The notes under the pieces: model-generated | Database searches by the model: none | Seen by the model: only the letters and a program-made list of their open reading frames with translations | Told to the model about the DNA's origin: nothing | In this document: one piece after another, positions 60,986-64,000 of the stretch | Numbering within the stretch: position 1 is the stretch's first letter | How the letters are laid out: the number at the start of each line of letters is the position of its first letter | Assembly: GCF_001039355.2 (NCBI RefSeq) | Contig: NW_019776068.1 | Span: forward strand, 489,065 to 553,064 | From: Lingula anatina | Lineage: Eukaryota; Brachiopoda; Lingulata; Lingulida; Lingulidae | Direction: 5' to 3' | DNA: 64,000 bases | Program-made: the position numbers and the translations under genes

Positions 60986-63900
60986 GCATGGAGGAGGAAT
61001 AACAACAACTGGAACAGTTTTGGGAATTTTTATAAGAAGTGGATATTGTAGCCTTTAAGGTAAACTTTGTTGTGTTTTTGAATAGTAAGAGTTGAGTTTA
61101 TATCAGTGACTGATGTTAGATCTCTGCTTAATGAGTGTAAGGTATGTGACATAGCTGTTCCCTTAAACTGCGTTTGTTTGTTTGGGAAGCCTCTCCGCAT
61201 TGGGTGAAGTTCATTGTGAAATTATAAGTAAAACACTTATGTTAAGGGATGTTGGACTCGATAGATTAAAACAATTTTTGTTTTCTATTTTTTTACTTGT
61301 TAAAAGTTCTGAATACAACTGGTACTGAAATAAAGTTAACTTGTTGTTACTCTAAAGCATGTAAATATATAGTTATCAACCTTTTTGACTTGCTTATTTA
61401 CCGGCAAATATCATTTATTGCCGTTGCTATTCACTGGCTATCCTTGTATGTTTGCAAGGGAAATATTGCTTTGTGATTATTCTGTAGCAGATGCAGGCTA
61501 TGGGCATGACATATGACACACATTTCTGTCAGCGGAATTATAATCCGTTTATGATATAAACTATGCAGGCTTGAATGGACTGTTCACCTGGATGAATGTA
61601 TGTTTACACACACCACAGGTTAAAACACCAGCATGGGAGGAAGTGATATTCTTATATGCATAATTGAATAAAACGCTATATTGCATTAGCAAAAAAGGAC
61701 AGATCCTTGCCACATTGAGCGTTTTGTTGCACAGGAAGGAAAGAATTAAAGGAGAGAGGCCAAGAGAAAAGTGTACACCTGAGTGTCTAACACCTACCCA
61801 AGTCATGAGGAAAGCCTGAAGCACTAGAGACATGGAGCCAAGACAAAGATAGTATCTCAGACAACAGACAGATAAGACCATACTGATAAAAGGAATACTA
61901 AGTGACTGCCTAAGCAGAGTTCAACAAAGGATGTCACTTGTTAGCCAGGAATAATTAAGAAGAAGAAAGAATAAGTCACATTTTCTAATTTCACTGCTGA
62001 TGCTCCATATTGGAATAAACAGTTGCTGACTGTTAGAATTCATTTCCATTGTGATGGCAGCGCTCTGTGAAAAGAGATTGCAGTTGAAAGTGAGGAAGTT
62101 CAAGTGTTACGACAAGAAGGAATAAAAAACCATTGGTCTGGCTTGATAACATGCACACTAGAACATCTAATTGTATCTAATGTGATGGTGTGTTGAGATA
62201 GTCCTCCCTCCAGCTGGTTACACTTCTAATGAGTATGGATGACATATACTAGCAGCCTGTACAGTCCCTAGGGCCTTGTTATGTGCAGCTCATGGGAAAA
62301 CTTGTCAGCAAGCCTCCTGTTTTTCCTTGATGTATGAATAATGAGAAGTGATAATATGTATTACTGCTGAAGTGGACTTTCTGTGTTTCTTACCCAGAAA
62401 TTGAAACTTTTTGGACACAAATTCATGGAATTACTCAAGGTTGTTGGTATGTGAATACACTGACATTTATAAGATTAAACGAAAGGTATATCATATATCA
62501 CCTGTCCTAGATGGAGGGAGAACATTTTAAGAGACATACAAAGAAACATTTGTATTGTTCTGGATTTGGCAGAAAAAGGGCATGTTACTTCCAGTGACAT
62601 GGATGGCTTGTGACATCTTTTTTTTGGAAACACCCTGATGAAGAATTGAGCAAGTTGCCTATGCTTGACTACTGGAACTAAATAATGCTCTCTCTGGTTA
62701 CAAGGAGTGGAATGGATACGTGAGCTTAGAAGAAGAAAATACCAAGTATTGAAATACACTGTGGTTAAGAATGAACAGTTAAGTTCGCAAACAAGATTTA
62801 CTTGATTACTTACTAGATGTATTTGAACATGTTACTACAGGTCAAGGGAAACTAGACAGGAATGCTGGTTACACGTTGCGAGCTCGATTTTTTTAATGTC
62901 ATCCAAATACCAACAGATTGTTTGACATTTAAAAATAATAGCAACTGAGCAATTGAGATAGATGATCTTTTTCAGTAGGGAGTGACAGTTTATAACATTT
63001 TTAGCAGAGAATTGTGAATATGGACCAGGTATCAGATGACAAAGTCACCTGAAAATTACAGAAATAAGCCGTGAAATCTACATTCGAGAATAATGGAAAG
63101 AGAGTGATTGAGATAATGAAACTTTATCCGTGATGGGAAATGACTGAAAATCACTTTTTTTGTCACACAATTGTTGACCTGTGATCAGATGACGCAAGTT
63201 GTGCCACTTTTGGATTGATTATAAATACATTAGCTTATATAAGGAATAACTTCCTCTGGTAAGTGACTGTTGTATTCATAGCAATTGTGAAATTGCCAGC
63301 TATGGATACTACCAAGGCTTCTGTAAAAAGCTAAAAGAATGACACTTTATTAGCATACTTTTGTATTATGTAATTCTAAATATAATTTCAACAGCTTGTT
63401 TCTTTACAGAAAATAATTTCTGTTGTTCAAAATCCATCATCCTGTCAATGTTCATATTTGATGTATTCAGAGAGGCATGTTTAACATTCTCCCTGTCTGT
63501 CAAGAGAGATTTATATGTGAGCAGATGTCAACATTTCTTTTAGTTAAGTGGGAAAGTTTGGAGAGGGCAGCGAAAGGTTGAAAAGCTGCATATTTTCACA
63601 CCCAAAAGAATGATTACTGTTAACCTCTTGGATAAGATGTGATTTTTTTTCGTGAGAAATTATGGGCGTTATCAGAATTTTTTAATCAAACGTACAGAAT
63701 GCATGGGGAGTTTGAAAGTGTGTTTTCACAATATGGAAAAAAGTAGATAGAGACAACATCATCTGTCTTACAAATTAAATATTGTTGTCTTTACTCTATT
63801 TTTTACTTCATTTCTAGATTATTTTCATTCTATTGATTGTTTAGAAATTGCCCCCAGATAAGAAATATAGAGTTTGCATGTCTGGGATATAATCCTTGCT

Positions 63901-64000
63901 ATTTCTGTCAAATTAAAGAATGTTCATTGTTTTGACTCTAGGCTCTTTAGCTTGAGCATGCAGCTTTGTAGACATAAGGCTTATTACATTGATCTGTTAA
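60986..64000. other. CpG-poor DNA to window end
   Basis: No gene is supported. The stretch 61,560-62,350 is less T-rich and more exon-like in base composition but has no protein-like open frame, so an untranslated exon or regulatory DNA is possible. Nothing is recognised in the last 1.5 kb. Confidence 0.5.

Noticed and set aside
1-64000. CRISPR arrays, operons, ribosome binding sites or phage genes
   Set aside because: The only complete gene is spliced with GT-AG introns; no regularly spaced short repeats or prokaryotic gene clusters exist here.

Overview
The window is eukaryotic nuclear DNA, almost certainly from a marine invertebrate. It has one multi-exon gene with GT-AG introns, many microsatellites, several small inverted-repeat DNA transposon families, and frequent TAGGCCTA and ACATGTAC words in its left part. 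These features fit an invertebrate deuterostome such as a sea urchin, hemichordate or lancelet, but the species is an inference.

Layout: (1) Positions 1-8,575 are two copies of a ~4.3 kb segment in tandem, joined at an ambiguous base (n at 4,256). No recognisable protein gene lies in them. (2) Positions 9,306-20,641 hold the only complete gene I can support, an eight-exon plus-strand gene for a DUR3-type urea/proton (or sodium) symporter of the sodium:solute symporter family. The predicted protein is 777 residues. A TATA-like box lies just upstream and a polyadenylation signal about 0.8 kb past the stop. Intron 2 carries a small foldback transposon and a perfect palindrome. (3) Positions 20,660-24,700 are intergenic, with microsatellites, three foldback elements and an unexplained CpG-rich open frame at 22.5-22.9 kb. 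(4) From about 24.7-25.0 kb to the window end the base composition changes: CpG becomes rare, the plus strand is rich in T and often in G over C, TAGGCCTA nearly disappears and repeats thin out. Only scattered candidate exons appear there: a phase-1 exon at 26.34 kb reading like the end of a HYR/cadherin-like beta-sandwich repeat, an open exon at 25.18 kb, and a non-coding exon-like block at 44.56 kb. The rest looks like a very long intron or a regulatory desert, with a few GC-richer blocks rich in transcription-factor-like words; the best is 55.6-56.1 kb.

Several transposon or repeat families occur on both sides of the compositional boundary, which argues that it is a real chromosomal domain boundary and not a chimeric assembly join. 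The clearest new points are the cysteine/histidine-rich cytoplasmic loop and PDZ-ligand-like tail of the animal DUR3-type transporter, the possible haplotype-duplication artefact at the left end, the CpG domain boundary, and intact small transposons with internal tandem duplications. I found no CRISPR array, rRNA, convincing tRNA or prokaryotic system.
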